From: Segetibacter sp. 3557_3
GTDB taxonomy: Bacteria; Bacteroidota; Bacteroidia; Chitinophagales; Chitinophagaceae
Reading direction: 5' to 3'
NCBI RefSeq assembly: GCF_004354985.1
Contig: NZ_SMSK01000001.1
Span: 682,001-746,000, forward strand
Length of the DNA: 64,000 nucleotides
Shown here: piece after piece, positions 44,313 to 52,343 of the stretch
How the letters are laid out: each line of letters starts with the position of its first letter
Position numbering within the stretch: position 1 is the stretch's first letter
Made by a program: the position numbers and the translations under genes
Notes under the pieces: generated by a model
What the model was told of the DNA's origin: nothing
Database searches by the model: none
The model's input: only the letters and a program-made list of their open reading frames with translations

Positions 44313-45476
44313 ATGAAACTATCGGATCGTTTAAACGGCATTGGTGAATATTATTTTTCCCAAAAGCTAAAGGAGATACAGGAGATGAACCAGGCCGGCG
44401 ACAATGTCATCAACCTGGGCATCGGAAGTCCTGACCTTCCCCCGCATCCTGATGTAATTAAAACATTGCAGGACGAATCGGCAAAACCAAATGTGCACGG
44501 CTACCAGGGTTATAAAGGTGTCGACATCTTACGGAATGCCTTTGCGTCATGGTATAATAAATGGTACGGGGTATCATTAAATCCCGTCACCGAAATTCTA
44601 CCGCTGATGGGTTCAAAGGAAGGTATCATGCATATTTGTATGACCTATCTTAACCAGGGTGACGAGGTACTTATTCCTAACCCGGGATATCCTACTTACA
44701 GCAGCGCGGTTCAGCTGGCGGGTGGTACCTGTATTACTTACGACCTTACCGAAGAAAACAACTGGTTTGTTGATTTTGAAAACCTGGAAACAAGGGATCT
44801 CTCCCGGGTGAAACTGATGTGGGCCAACTACCCCCAAATGCCTACCGGTCAATTGCCGGATACGCAGCAGTTTGAGGCACTGGTAGCGTTCGGGAAAAAA
44901 CACGATATCCTCATCTGTCACGATAATCCTTACAGTTTTATACTCAATAAGAATCCGATCAGCATATTGGCTGTGGAGGGAGCAAAAGAAACGGCGATAG
45001 AATTGAATTCACTCAGCAAGTCGCATAATATGGCGGGCTGGCGTATGGGGGTTATGGTGGGTGCAAAAGAACGCATCGAAGAAGTGTTGCGTTTTAAAAG
45101 CAATATGGACAGCGGCATGTTTTTGCCACTTCAGCTTGCCGCCGCCAAAGCGCTTTCGCTTGAGCAGGATTGGCTCGAACAGGTGAACGCAGTTTACGCC
45201 AACAGAAAGCAAAAAGCTTATGCCTTGCTCGATCTACTAAACTGTACCTACGCCAAAGAACAGGCAGGTTTGTTTGTATGGGCAAAAATCCCTGCCGGCT
45301 ACCAAAGCGGCTTCAAGCTAAGCGATGAAATACTTTATAACGCAAAAGTCTTTATCACTCCCGGCGGTATTTTTGGCCAGGCCGGCGACGGATTTATCCG
45401 CGTCAGCCTCTGCAGCCCTGAAGAAAAGTTTGACTTGTCCATAGAGCGAATACAAAAATTCTTAACAGCAAAATGA
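44313..45476 (+). CDS. Class I/II aminotransferase of the aromatic operon
   Basis: 387 aa, PLP fold type I. N-terminal FSQKLKEIQEMNQAGDNVIN, NLGIGSPDLPPHPDVIKTL, substrate-loop GYQGYKGVDILRNAFASWY, PLP lysine in LNSLSKSHNMAGWRMGVMVG, and the final Arg region FIRVSLCSPEEK. The sequence looks like the group that includes aspartate and LL-diaminopimelate-like aminotransferases. Position between pheA and tyrA implies it converts phenylpyruvate and 4-hydroxyphenylpyruvate to Phe and Tyr; this is from context. Starts 6 bases after pheA. Confidence 0.9.
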   Translation: MKLSDRLNGIGEYYFSQKLKEIQEMNQAGDNVINLGIGSPDLPPHPDVIKTLQDESAKPNVHGYQGYKGVDILRNAFASWYNKWYGVSLNPVTEILPLMGSKEGIMHICMTYLNQGDEVLIPNPGYPTYSSAVQLAGGTCITYDLTEENNWFVDFENLETRDLSRVKLMWANYPQMPTGQLPDTQQFEALVAFGKKHDILICHDNPYSFILNKNPISILAVEGAKETAIELNSLSKSHNMAGWRMGVMVGAKERIEEVLRFKSNMDSGMFLPLQLAAAKALSLEQDWLEQVNAVYANRKQKAYALLDLLNCTYAKEQAGLFVWAKIPAGYQSGFKLSDEILYNAKVFITPGGIFGQAGDGFIRVSLCSPEEKFDLSIERIQKFLTAK

Positions 45477-46312
45477 CCGTAACCATTATAGGTGTTGGCC
45501 TCATCGGCGGATCTTTGGCATTGGCGCTCAAGGACAATGGCCTCGCAGGCAAGGTGATCGGCGTTGAAAGCAATAACCATCATGCGCAACGTGCGTTAGA
45601 GCTTGGCCTGGTGGATGAGATTAAAACCTTGACCGAAGCCATTTCCAGCTCGCAACTGGTGGTATTGGCCATCCCGGTAACCCAGGTTATGCAGGCCTTG
45701 CCATCGGTACTCGACCATGTTACCAACCAGGTGGTAATGGACGTGGGTTCCACGAAAGAAGGGGTTATAGCAGCGGTAACCAATCACAAAAACCGGTCGC
45801 GTTTTGTAGCGACGCATCCTATGTGGGGTACTGAATACAGTGGTCCTGAAGCCGCCCAGCACCAGGCATTTCGCGAAAAAGCCACCGTAATTTGCAACCG
45901 GGAAGAAAGTGACGGTGAGGCTGTAGCGCTGGTGGAGAATTTGTACCGGCAACTGGGTATGCACCTGTTGTACATGAATGCAAAAGATCACGACGTACAC
46001 GTCGCCTATATCAGTCATATCTCCCACATTACGTCTTTCGCGCTGGCAAATACAGTTCTGGAAAAAGAGAAAGAAGAAGATGCGATCTTTGAACTGGCGA
46101 GTGCAGGTTTCGCAAGCACCGTGCGTCTGGCAAAGAGCAATCCCGCTACATGGACCGACGTTTTCCGGGAAAACAGGGAGAACGTGTTGGATGTATTAAA
46201 TGAACACATCAGCCAGTTGCGGAAGTTTAAAGCCAGTCTTGAGAAAGAAAACTATGAATACCTCGAAGAACTGATGACCAATGCAAACAAGATCAAGCGG
46301 ATCTTGAAGTGA
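45473..46312 (+). CDS. tyrA: Prephenate dehydrogenase
   Basis: 279 aa. Oxidative decarboxylation of prephenate to 4-hydroxyphenylpyruvate. Rossmann motif VTIIGVGLIGGSLALALKDN at the N-terminus, VMDVGSTKEGVIAAV, FVATHPMWGTEYSGPEAAQ with the catalytic His, and AYISHISHITSFALAN. No ACT or chorismate mutase domain. Its ATG overlaps the aminotransferase stop (ATGA at 45473-45476), so the two are coupled. Confidence 0.94.
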   Translation: MTVTIIGVGLIGGSLALALKDNGLAGKVIGVESNNHHAQRALELGLVDEIKTLTEAISSSQLVVLAIPVTQVMQALPSVLDHVTNQVVMDVGSTKEGVIAAVTNHKNRSRFVATHPMWGTEYSGPEAAQHQAFREKATVICNREESDGEAVALVENLYRQLGMHLLYMNAKDHDVHVAYISHISHITSFALANTVLEKEKEEDAIFELASAGFASTVRLAKSNPATWTDVFRENRENVLDVLNEHISQLRKFKASLEKENYEYLEELMTNANKIKRILK

Positions 46313-46337
46313 GAAAGGGAGTGATGAATGATGAACC

Positions 46338-46467
46338 AATGTCGTTTACTTAAGGTGAGTGGCAGAAATTGGTGATTAAAGGGATGCGGTACAAGGGAGT
46401 GACACAACGATGTCAAATAGAATTCCCACAGCTGGTCACCAAAGATTTCTCTTAAATAAACGACATT
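46338..46467 (+). repeat. MITE-like dispersed repeat, copy E, with terminal inverted repeats
   Basis: 130 bp. The ends AATGTCGTTTACTTAAG and CTTAAATAAACGACATT are inverted repeats of 17 bases with one mismatch. GAATGATGAAC occurs directly on both sides (46326-46336 and 46468-46478), like a target-site duplication, although the region is rich in GATGAA. The inside has GGTACAAGGGAGTGACACAA, CGATG and CAGCTGGTCACCAAAG, shared with other copies. No protein is encoded. Confidence 0.8.
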
Positions 46468-46520
46468 GAATGATGAACTATAAATGATGGATGACCTGGG
46501 AGGGCCAAAAAGTAGATTGA

Positions 46521-46583
46521 TTTTTTTGGGACCCGGCTGAAGAATTTCTATAGAGCATCGTTGCGTCGCACTCTTGTACTGCA
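46521..46583 (-). repeat. Dispersed intergenic repeat, copy F
   Basis: On the minus strand GCAGTACAAGAGTGCGACGC, AACGATGCTCTATAGAAATT and CTTCAGCCGGGTCCC then A-run; almost identical to copy D over 60 bases. It has no visible terminal repeats and lies 54 bases after copy E, in opposite orientation. Confidence 0.78.
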
Positions 46584-46659
46584 GTTACTTTACTGAACGC
46601 CGCGCTTTGTTTAATGAGAAGCTAATTGTTGAATAGGGTTTGTACTGACGAAGCACTTG

Positions 46660-46880
46660 GGAATGTTGAAGAGGAAGCTATGTTGAATGTTGTGTGTTAA
46701 ATGTTAACCGGCGAAAGCAGGTCGGGATGTTGAAGAAGAAGCTACTTTGAATGTTGTATGTTCAATGTTGAAGGGTTTGTACCAGCGAAAGCAGTTGGGG
46801 ATGTTGAAGAGGAAGCTATTTTGAATGTTGTATGTTCAATGTTGAAGGGTTTGTACCAGCGAAAGCAGTTGAGAAATTGA
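46660..46880. repeat. 74-bp tandem repeat, three units
   Basis: Units begin with GATGTTGAAGAGGAAGCTA or close variants at 46661, 46726 and 46800 (periods 65 and 74). Each includes TTGAATGTTGTATGTTCAAT, GTTGAAGGGTTTGTACCAGC and GAAAGCAGTTGG. Units two and three are nearly identical, so the array is recent. Confidence 0.9.
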
Positions 46881-46904
46881 AGATGAATTACCAGATGTTG
46901 AAGG

Positions 46905-47110
46905 GGTTTTGACTTTTGCCTTTGACTTTTGCCTTTTGATTTTTGACTTTTGACTTTTGCCTTTTGACTTTTGACTTTTGCTCTGCACATGATACTCAGC
47001 CGTACTACGTACCTTTATCCAACGTTATTATAACAGGGAAGTCTTTCTGCTGCAAAAGCTGCGGATTCTGACTTTTGAATTTTGACTTTTGACTTTTTAA
47101 TTTTGACTAA
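46905..47110. repeat. TTTTGAC/TTTTGCC simple-sequence tract upstream of the DAHP synthase gene
   Basis: Seven-base units of TTTTGAC, TTTTGCC and similar run from about 46905 to 46982 and reappear at 47070-47108, separated by unique sequence. A reversed reading gives a Lys/Ser-rich frame that is only a by-product. It sits between tyrA and the DAHP synthase gene and may contain its promoter. Confidence 0.85.
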
Positions 47111-47136
47111 ATTTTACGTTATCTAAATATAATACC

Positions 47137-48228
47137 ATGCAGGCAACAGACACGCATCAGGAGGTAAAACCTTTAGACCAGGTGTGGAACAAGCGACCAC
47201 TTATTATTTCAGGACCATGTAGTGCCGAAACAGAGCAGCAGGTGATGGAAACCGCACAAAGGCTGGCTGCCACCAATAAGGTTGACGTATACCGTGCCGG
47301 CATTTGGAAACCCCGTACCCGTCCCGGAAACTTTGAAGGGATTGGAACAAAAGGACTGCCCTGGTTACAACAGGCGAAGAAAACCACGGGCTTATTAACT
47401 GCCGTTGAGGTAGCTACTTCAAAACAATTGCAGGATGCCCTCCACTTCGACGTAGACATTGTATGGTTAGGCGCACGAACCACCGTTAATCCATTTAGCG
47501 TTCAGGAAATTGCCGATGCCCTGCGTGGTGTTGATGTTCCTGTTCTGATCAAAAATCCCATCAATCCCGATCTTGAACTTTGGATCGGTGCGGTAGAGCG
47601 GGTTGCAAAAGCTGGTATCAAAAATATCGGGCTCATCCATCGTGGATTTTCTTCATACGGCAACTCTGAATATAGAAATGCCCCTATGTGGCACCTGGCG
47701 ATCGAGATGAAACGCCGTTACCCCGAACTGATGATGATCAATGACCCGTCGCACATCTGCGGCCGCCGCGATATTCTTCAGGAAGTTGCTCAAAAAGCTA
47801 TAGACCTCGACTACGACGGCCTTATCGTTGAAAGCCACATCGATCCTGATAATGCATGGAGCGATGCCAAACAACAAATTACCCCCGAGCGCCTGAGCGA
47901 AATGCTTGAAAATATTATCTGGAGAAAAGAGGACGTTCAATCGGAAGAATACCACAACGCGCTGGAGAAGTTGCGTAACCAGATCAATCACCTCGACGAT
48001 GAACTGATGCAAATTCTTGGTCAACGGATGAAAGTTGCCGAAAAAATCGGCCAGTTTAAAAAGGAAAATAACATCACCATCCTTCAAACCAACCGGTGGA
48101 ATGAGATTCTTGAACGCGCATTCAGGAAAGGTGAAAAACTTGGATTAAGCAAAGAATTCATCACCCGCTACTTCGATGCGGTCCACCTGGAGAGTATCAA
48201 CCACCAGACCAGGGTTCTGAACTCCTAG
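47137..48228 (+). CDS. Bifunctional DAHP synthase / chorismate mutase (type II)
   Basis: 363 aa. Residues about 15-265: DAHP synthase of the KDO8P-synthase-like type (PLIISGPCSAETEQQVMETA, IWKPRTRPGNFEGIGTKG, WLGARTTVNPFSVQEIADAL, INDPSHICGRRDILQEVAQK). Residues about 280-363: chorismate mutase AroQ helices (LEKLRNQINHLDDELMQILG, RMKVAEKIGQFKKENNITIL). It thus catalyses the first step of the shikimate pathway and the chorismate to prephenate step, completing the pheA-tyrA branch. 824 bases of repeats lie between it and tyrA, so it may have its own promoter. Confidence 0.94.
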   Translation: MQATDTHQEVKPLDQVWNKRPLIISGPCSAETEQQVMETAQRLAATNKVDVYRAGIWKPRTRPGNFEGIGTKGLPWLQQAKKTTGLLTAVEVATSKQLQDALHFDVDIVWLGARTTVNPFSVQEIADALRGVDVPVLIKNPINPDLELWIGAVERVAKAGIKNIGLIHRGFSSYGNSEYRNAPMWHLAIEMKRRYPELMMINDPSHICGRRDILQEVAQKAIDLDYDGLIVESHIDPDNAWSDAKQQITPERLSEMLENIIWRKEDVQSEEYHNALEKLRNQINHLDDELMQILGQRMKVAEKIGQFKKENNITILQTNRWNEILERAFRKGEKLGLSKEFITRYFDAVHLESINHQTRVLNS

Positions 48229-48256
48229 TTAAAGGCTATTTATACGATATGGTCTG

Positions 48257-48289
48257 CTCCCTGTGGCTTAGTTGCTACAGGGAGTTTTT
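48257..48289 (+). terminator. Intrinsic terminator after DAHP synthase/chorismate mutase
   Basis: CTCCCTGT at 48257-48264 pairs with ACAGGGAG at 48277-48284, with further GC pairs in the loop (GGC/GCT), then TTTTTG. Ends the aromatic genes. Confidence 0.88.
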
Positions 48290-48310
48290 GTTTAAAGAGA
48301 TGGTGGATTG

Positions 48311-48365
48311 TTAGTAGGAATTGGGTATTGAGGTTTTGGGTATTGAGGTATTGGGCAATGAGGTA
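48311..48365. repeat. Short direct repeats of GGTATTGAGG
   Basis: About three imperfect copies of GGGTATTGAGGTTTT-like sequence in tandem. Low complexity, no function visible. Confidence 0.6.
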
Positions 48366-48466
48366 ACAATGATGGATTGTGGAGCAGTGATTTGCGGATG
48401 GCGGGAAGGTTTTGGCTGATTGTTAGTTAGGATATAGGTTGATAAAATTAATGGTATAAGATATAT

Positions 48467-48575
48467 CGTTTAGGTGATGCCATATATGCTACAGTTGAAC
48501 GGAGTCGCCCATTCGACTGGCGGAGCCGGGCGGGCAACGATGTCGCTTCGAAGTGCGATGTTGGTATCAAAAGCA
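48467..48575 (+). repeat. Dispersed intergenic repeat, copy G
   Basis: Begins CGTTTAGGTGATGCCA like copy A, has TGCTACAGTTGAAC, the GC-rich CCATTCGACTGGCGG and AGCCGGGCGGGCAACGATG block, and then ATGTTGGTATCAAAAGC, resembling the right part of A and E. Terminal repeats are partly lost. Confidence 0.65.
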
Positions 48576-49263
48576 TCGCCATTATTTTCGCGCGGAATTG
48601 TTGCGGAGGTGATCGTATCAATTTAAGCACTGGTTGTTCTTTCATGATTAATTTGGGCAGAAACTTAACCTTAAATGAACGTCACGCCATCCGTCAGGAA
48701 CACCATGGTAGGGACTTAAGGTTTATATGTTATACAAGAAGTTTTACATTGGTAAAATTTTCTTAATTTTTCACCTGAACGCTTTGTAATGCACGCCATC
48801 CTGCTTCGGAATTATTCCTATGCTGTGACTGGATTGTTCAGTGCAAGGTCAATTGACGATCAGCGATTGTTTATCCTTACCAAGGTTACTCCATATGACT
48901 AAAATAACGCAACTTCATTTTTGCGCTGCTTACCTGTTGCGCGTGTACTCCCCGTATTCAGCTGTCTATAGCTCTTCTGCTTACTCCTTAGCATTAAACA
49001 CAATGGCTGAACAGTTCAACGATCTGTTTCCAGAAACCGGGGCTCACAAAACGTGCGTTTATTCGAAATCCGTTACGACCTGATCAACTTTTCTGATTGC
49101 CCCGCAAACCCGTATTCCCATCTCTTTAATTGGCCCTAAAACGATAAGCTGTATGAATATTTTTACACGACCCTCCTGCAGGTTATATGCTTACCCGCAT
49201 ACGAACAACCTGAATTATTCACCACATGAGCCTTCTAATGGCTTGCGCTTTCAGCACTTAATA
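48576..49263. other. Intergenic region before the polysaccharide utilisation locus
   Basis: About 690 bases without a convincing gene. It must contain the promoter of the susC operon. A frame of about 80 codons at 48841-49083 starts with GTG and has no recognisable features. No sigma/anti-sigma pair or hybrid two-component regulator is encoded here. Confidence 0.5.
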
Positions 49264-52200
49264 ATGCGGCTGAGCTTTACATTCGCGCTACTACTGATCA
49301 TAGTCATCGGCATTGCCGCACCGGTGACCGGAACGGTTACCGATGAAAAAGGTGCTGCTATCTCAGGTGCCACGGTCGCACTGAAAGGAACATCTGTCGG
49401 AACCTGGACAAACGCAGAGGGCCGTTACACTATTAACGTTCCAGACCTCAAAGGAACACTGGTGTTTACCTCGGTGGGGCATGCCTCGCAGGAAATAGAG
49501 GTAAACGGAAGAACCACGATTGACGTTAAATTGGCGGAAGCTACTACCGCCTTGAACGACGTTGTGGTTGTGGGGTATGGCCGTCAAAAGAAGGTTAACC
49601 TTGTTGGTTCGGTCTCTACATTGAATGTTGATGAAAAACTTACCAGTCGAGCCCTGCCGAATATCTCATCCGGATTATCGGGGTTAATACCCGGGCTTGC
49701 TGCTGTTCAGTCGTCGGGTATGGCGGGAAATAATGAAGCAAGTCTCGTTATACGTGGACTCGGCACCGTAAATAATGCCGGTCCGTTGATCGTTGTGGAT
49801 GGAATGCCCGATGTTGACATCAACAGGATAAACATCAACGACATTGAGACGGTTACCGTATTAAAAGATGCCAGCTCAGCATCGGTATACGGCTCACGTG
49901 CAGCAAACGGGGTAATCCTTATTACAACCCGCACCGGCAAGGGACAACGGAAAACAGCAATCAACTTTACCAGTAACAGTTCCATTACCGATCCAACAAA
50001 GGCAATGGCGTTTATGGCCGATTATCCAAGAGCCCTGACGCTGCACCAGCAAAGAGCGGCGGTAAATACCCTTCCCGGAAGTCAGCAGTTCAAAAATGGC
50101 ACCGTTGACCAGTGGATGGCAATGGGTATGGTCGATCCGCTTCGCTACCCTAATACCGATTGGTGGGACGTGATCATACGACCCGGCACATTCCAGAACT
50201 ATAATCTTTCAGCCAGCGGCGGAAATGAATTGTCAAACTTTTTTGTATCGGTGGGACTTAAAGATGAAAAGGGCCTGCAGATCAACAACGACTATAAGCA
50301 ATACAATGCCCGGTTCAACTTCGATTACAAGGTCAAAAAGAACATGAACCTGGGTGTACGTTTTAATGGTAACTGGTCGAATTTTACGTTTGCGCTGAGC
50401 GAAGGATTTACGGATCCTGATCCGGTAAATACGGCAGGTAATGATATGCAATATGCAATCGCCGGAATCCTTCCATACGATCCGAAGTCGGGCAATTTTG
50501 GTGGGGTCATGGCCTATGGCGAGGACCCGCAGGCTTACAATCCCTATACACTGTACATCAATAGCCTGAACAAACGAACAAGACAGGAAGCCAATACCAG
50601 CATGTATTACGACTGGACCCCTTTTGAGGGCTTGACTGCCCGCGTCGACTATGCACTGAATTACTATAACGATTTCCGGCTAAATGCTCCGATGCCAAAC
50701 CAGGCGTTTAACTTTCAAACGAACACTTTTGGCAGCCGGGTTTATGTTGGTGCTAACGCAGGTGTTTCAAATGAAACCCGCACCGGTTACAAAACCTTGT
50801 TGAACGGCAGGCTGAACTATACAAAGAAGTTCAACGAAAATCATGAACTCGGCGCACTCTTCGTTTACAGCGAGGAGTATTGGTACGACCGTTCGCAGGT
50901 TAGTGCCAGGAATGACCGGTTGCATCCATCCCTCACCGAAATTGACGCGGCGCTTACGGATATTCAAACAACAGGCGGTAATTCGTTCGCCGAAGGCCTG
51001 CGCTCTTATATCGGGCGTGTAAACTATACAGCTTTTAACAAGTACCTGTTTGAGGCAAACTTCAGGGCAGATGGTTCATCCAAGTTCCTCGAAGGCAGCA
51101 GGTATGGTTACTTCCCATCTGTTGCCGTTGGATGGCGTTTTACGGAAGAGCAATTTCTTCAGCCAGTAACCAGTAAGTTCTTAACAAATGGTAAGTTCAG
51201 GGCATCTTATGGTAGCCTCGGCAACAATAGCTCCATTGGCCGCTATGAACAATTGCCAACGCTTAATGCCCTCAATTATGTTACGGGTACAAACGTGCAA
51301 AGAGGATTTGTAAACAGCAAGATGATCAACCGATTCTTGTCGTGGGAAACAACCACTGTTTTCAATACCGGTCTTGACCTAGGATTCCTTAGAAACAGGC
51401 TTACAGTAGTGCTGGATTACTACGACAGACTTACCACGGGAATGATCCGGCCTTCCCAGATGTCCATCATGTTGACCGGTGCTTACAATGCTCCAAGAAC
51501 CAATATCGGGAACATGAGAAACCGCGGTGTGGAAGGTGACTTCACCTGGCGGGAGAAGGTGGGGCAGGTACAATACGGTTTAAACGTAAATGTATCGTAC
51601 AACAGGAGTGCACTGGAAAAATGGAACGAATTCATTGGCCGCGGTGCTGCATTTAATGGAAACCAACTCGCGCTGGGATTACCCTTTGGTTTTCTGTATA
51701 CCTACGAAGACATGGGAATAGCGCAGACCTGGCAGGATATCTACAATGCCACACCGCAGGGCGCATCACCCGGGGACCTGCTCAGGAGGGATCTGAATGG
51801 TGACGGCCGTATCGACGGAAATGATCGTAAGGCTTATCCCAATATTCAAACGAACAGGCCAACTACCTTTTTTGCGTTTAATGGCAACATAGCCTGGAAA
51901 GGATTTGATCTGTCCGTGTTGCTACAGGGCTCGTCCGGCAGAAAAGACTTTTGGATCAACAACTTCAATAATGTCAATTTCGGTAGCCAGCGTTACGCTT
52001 CTACCTGGCAACATTGGACCAACCCGTGGTCAGTTGAGAACCGGAGTGGATTATGGCCCCGTTTAGGCGGCCCGGGTGGCAATCGCGAAGAAACGAGGTT
52101 CTGGCTCGACGATATGAGTTTTTTACGGGTTAAAAATATCCAGCTGGGTTATAGTGTCCCTTCAAAACTGCTGGGGCGGATAGGCGTAAATAACCTTCGT

Positions 52201-52332
52201 CTGGTGGGTTCTGCTGAAAACATTGCAACCATCACCAGCTATCGCGGCCTCGACCCGGAGAAGCAGGCTGACGATAACAACCTCTACCCTATCAACCGGT
52301 CATATTCCATTGCCGTAAATCTTTCGTTTTAA
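49264..52332 (+). CDS. SusC/RagA-family TonB-dependent receptor
   Basis: 1022 aa from the ATG at 49264, which opens the signal peptide MRLSFTFALLLIIVIGIAA; an ATG 37 codons upstream (49153) adds a hydrophilic stretch and is less likely. Then a carboxypeptidase-like domain (VTGTVTDEKGAAISGATVAL), LNDVVVVGYGRQKK, plug domain (VLKDASSASVYGSRAANGVI) and a 22-strand barrel, ending in YSIAVNLSF. No N-terminal STN signalling domain. Forms an importer with the SusD protein encoded 11 bases downstream; with the lyases nearby it likely takes up uronic-acid oligosaccharides. Confidence 0.95.
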   Translation: MRLSFTFALLLIIVIGIAAPVTGTVTDEKGAAISGATVALKGTSVGTWTNAEGRYTINVPDLKGTLVFTSVGHASQEIEVNGRTTIDVKLAEATTALNDVVVVGYGRQKKVNLVGSVSTLNVDEKLTSRALPNISSGLSGLIPGLAAVQSSGMAGNNEASLVIRGLGTVNNAGPLIVVDGMPDVDINRININDIETVTVLKDASSASVYGSRAANGVILITTRTGKGQRKTAINFTSNSSITDPTKAMAFMADYPRALTLHQQRAAVNTLPGSQQFKNGTVDQWMAMGMVDPLRYPNTDWWDVIIRPGTFQNYNLSASGGNELSNFFVSVGLKDEKGLQINNDYKQYNARFNFDYKVKKNMNLGVRFNGNWSNFTFALSEGFTDPDPVNTAGNDMQYAIAGILPYDPKSGNFGGVMAYGEDPQAYNPYTLYINSLNKRTRQEANTSMYYDWTPFEGLTARVDYALNYYNDFRLNAPMPNQAFNFQTNTFGSRVYVGANAGVSNETRTGYKTLLNGRLNYTKKFNENHELGALFVYSEEYWYDRSQVSARNDRLHPSLTEIDAALTDIQTTGGNSFAEGLRSYIGRVNYTAFNKYLFEANFRADGSSKFLEGSRYGYFPSVAVGWRFTEEQFLQPVTSKFLTNGKFRASYGSLGNNSSIGRYEQLPTLNALNYVTGTNVQRGFVNSKMINRFLSWETTTVFNTGLDLGFLRNRLTVVLDYYDRLTTGMIRPSQMSIMLTGAYNAPRTNIGNMRNRGVEGDFTWREKVGQVQYGLNVNVSYNRSALEKWNEFIGRGAAFNGNQLALGLPFGFLYTYEDMGIAQTWQDIYNATPQGASPGDLLRRDLNGDGRIDGNDRKAYPNIQTNRPTTFFAFNGNIAWKGFDLSVLLQGSSGRKDFWINNFNNVNFGSQRYASTWQHWTNPWSVENRSGLWPRLGGPGGNREETRFWLDDMSFLRVKNIQLGYSVPSKLLGRIGVNNLRLVGSAENIATITSYRGLDPEKQADDNNLYPINRSYSIAVNLSF

Positions 52333-52343
52333 AATGCTTTCAA

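Noticed and set aside
46742-46990. 82-codon minus-strand frame rich in Lys/Ser
   Set aside because: Translation of the TTTTGAC/TTTTGCC tract; low complexity only.
48841-49083. 80-codon plus-strand frame before susC
   Set aside because: GTG start, no domain or signal, no ribosome-binding context and no coupling to susC.
49153-49263. Upstream ATG as the start of the second susC
   Set aside because: Adds 37 hydrophilic residues before an otherwise complete signal peptide that begins at 49264.
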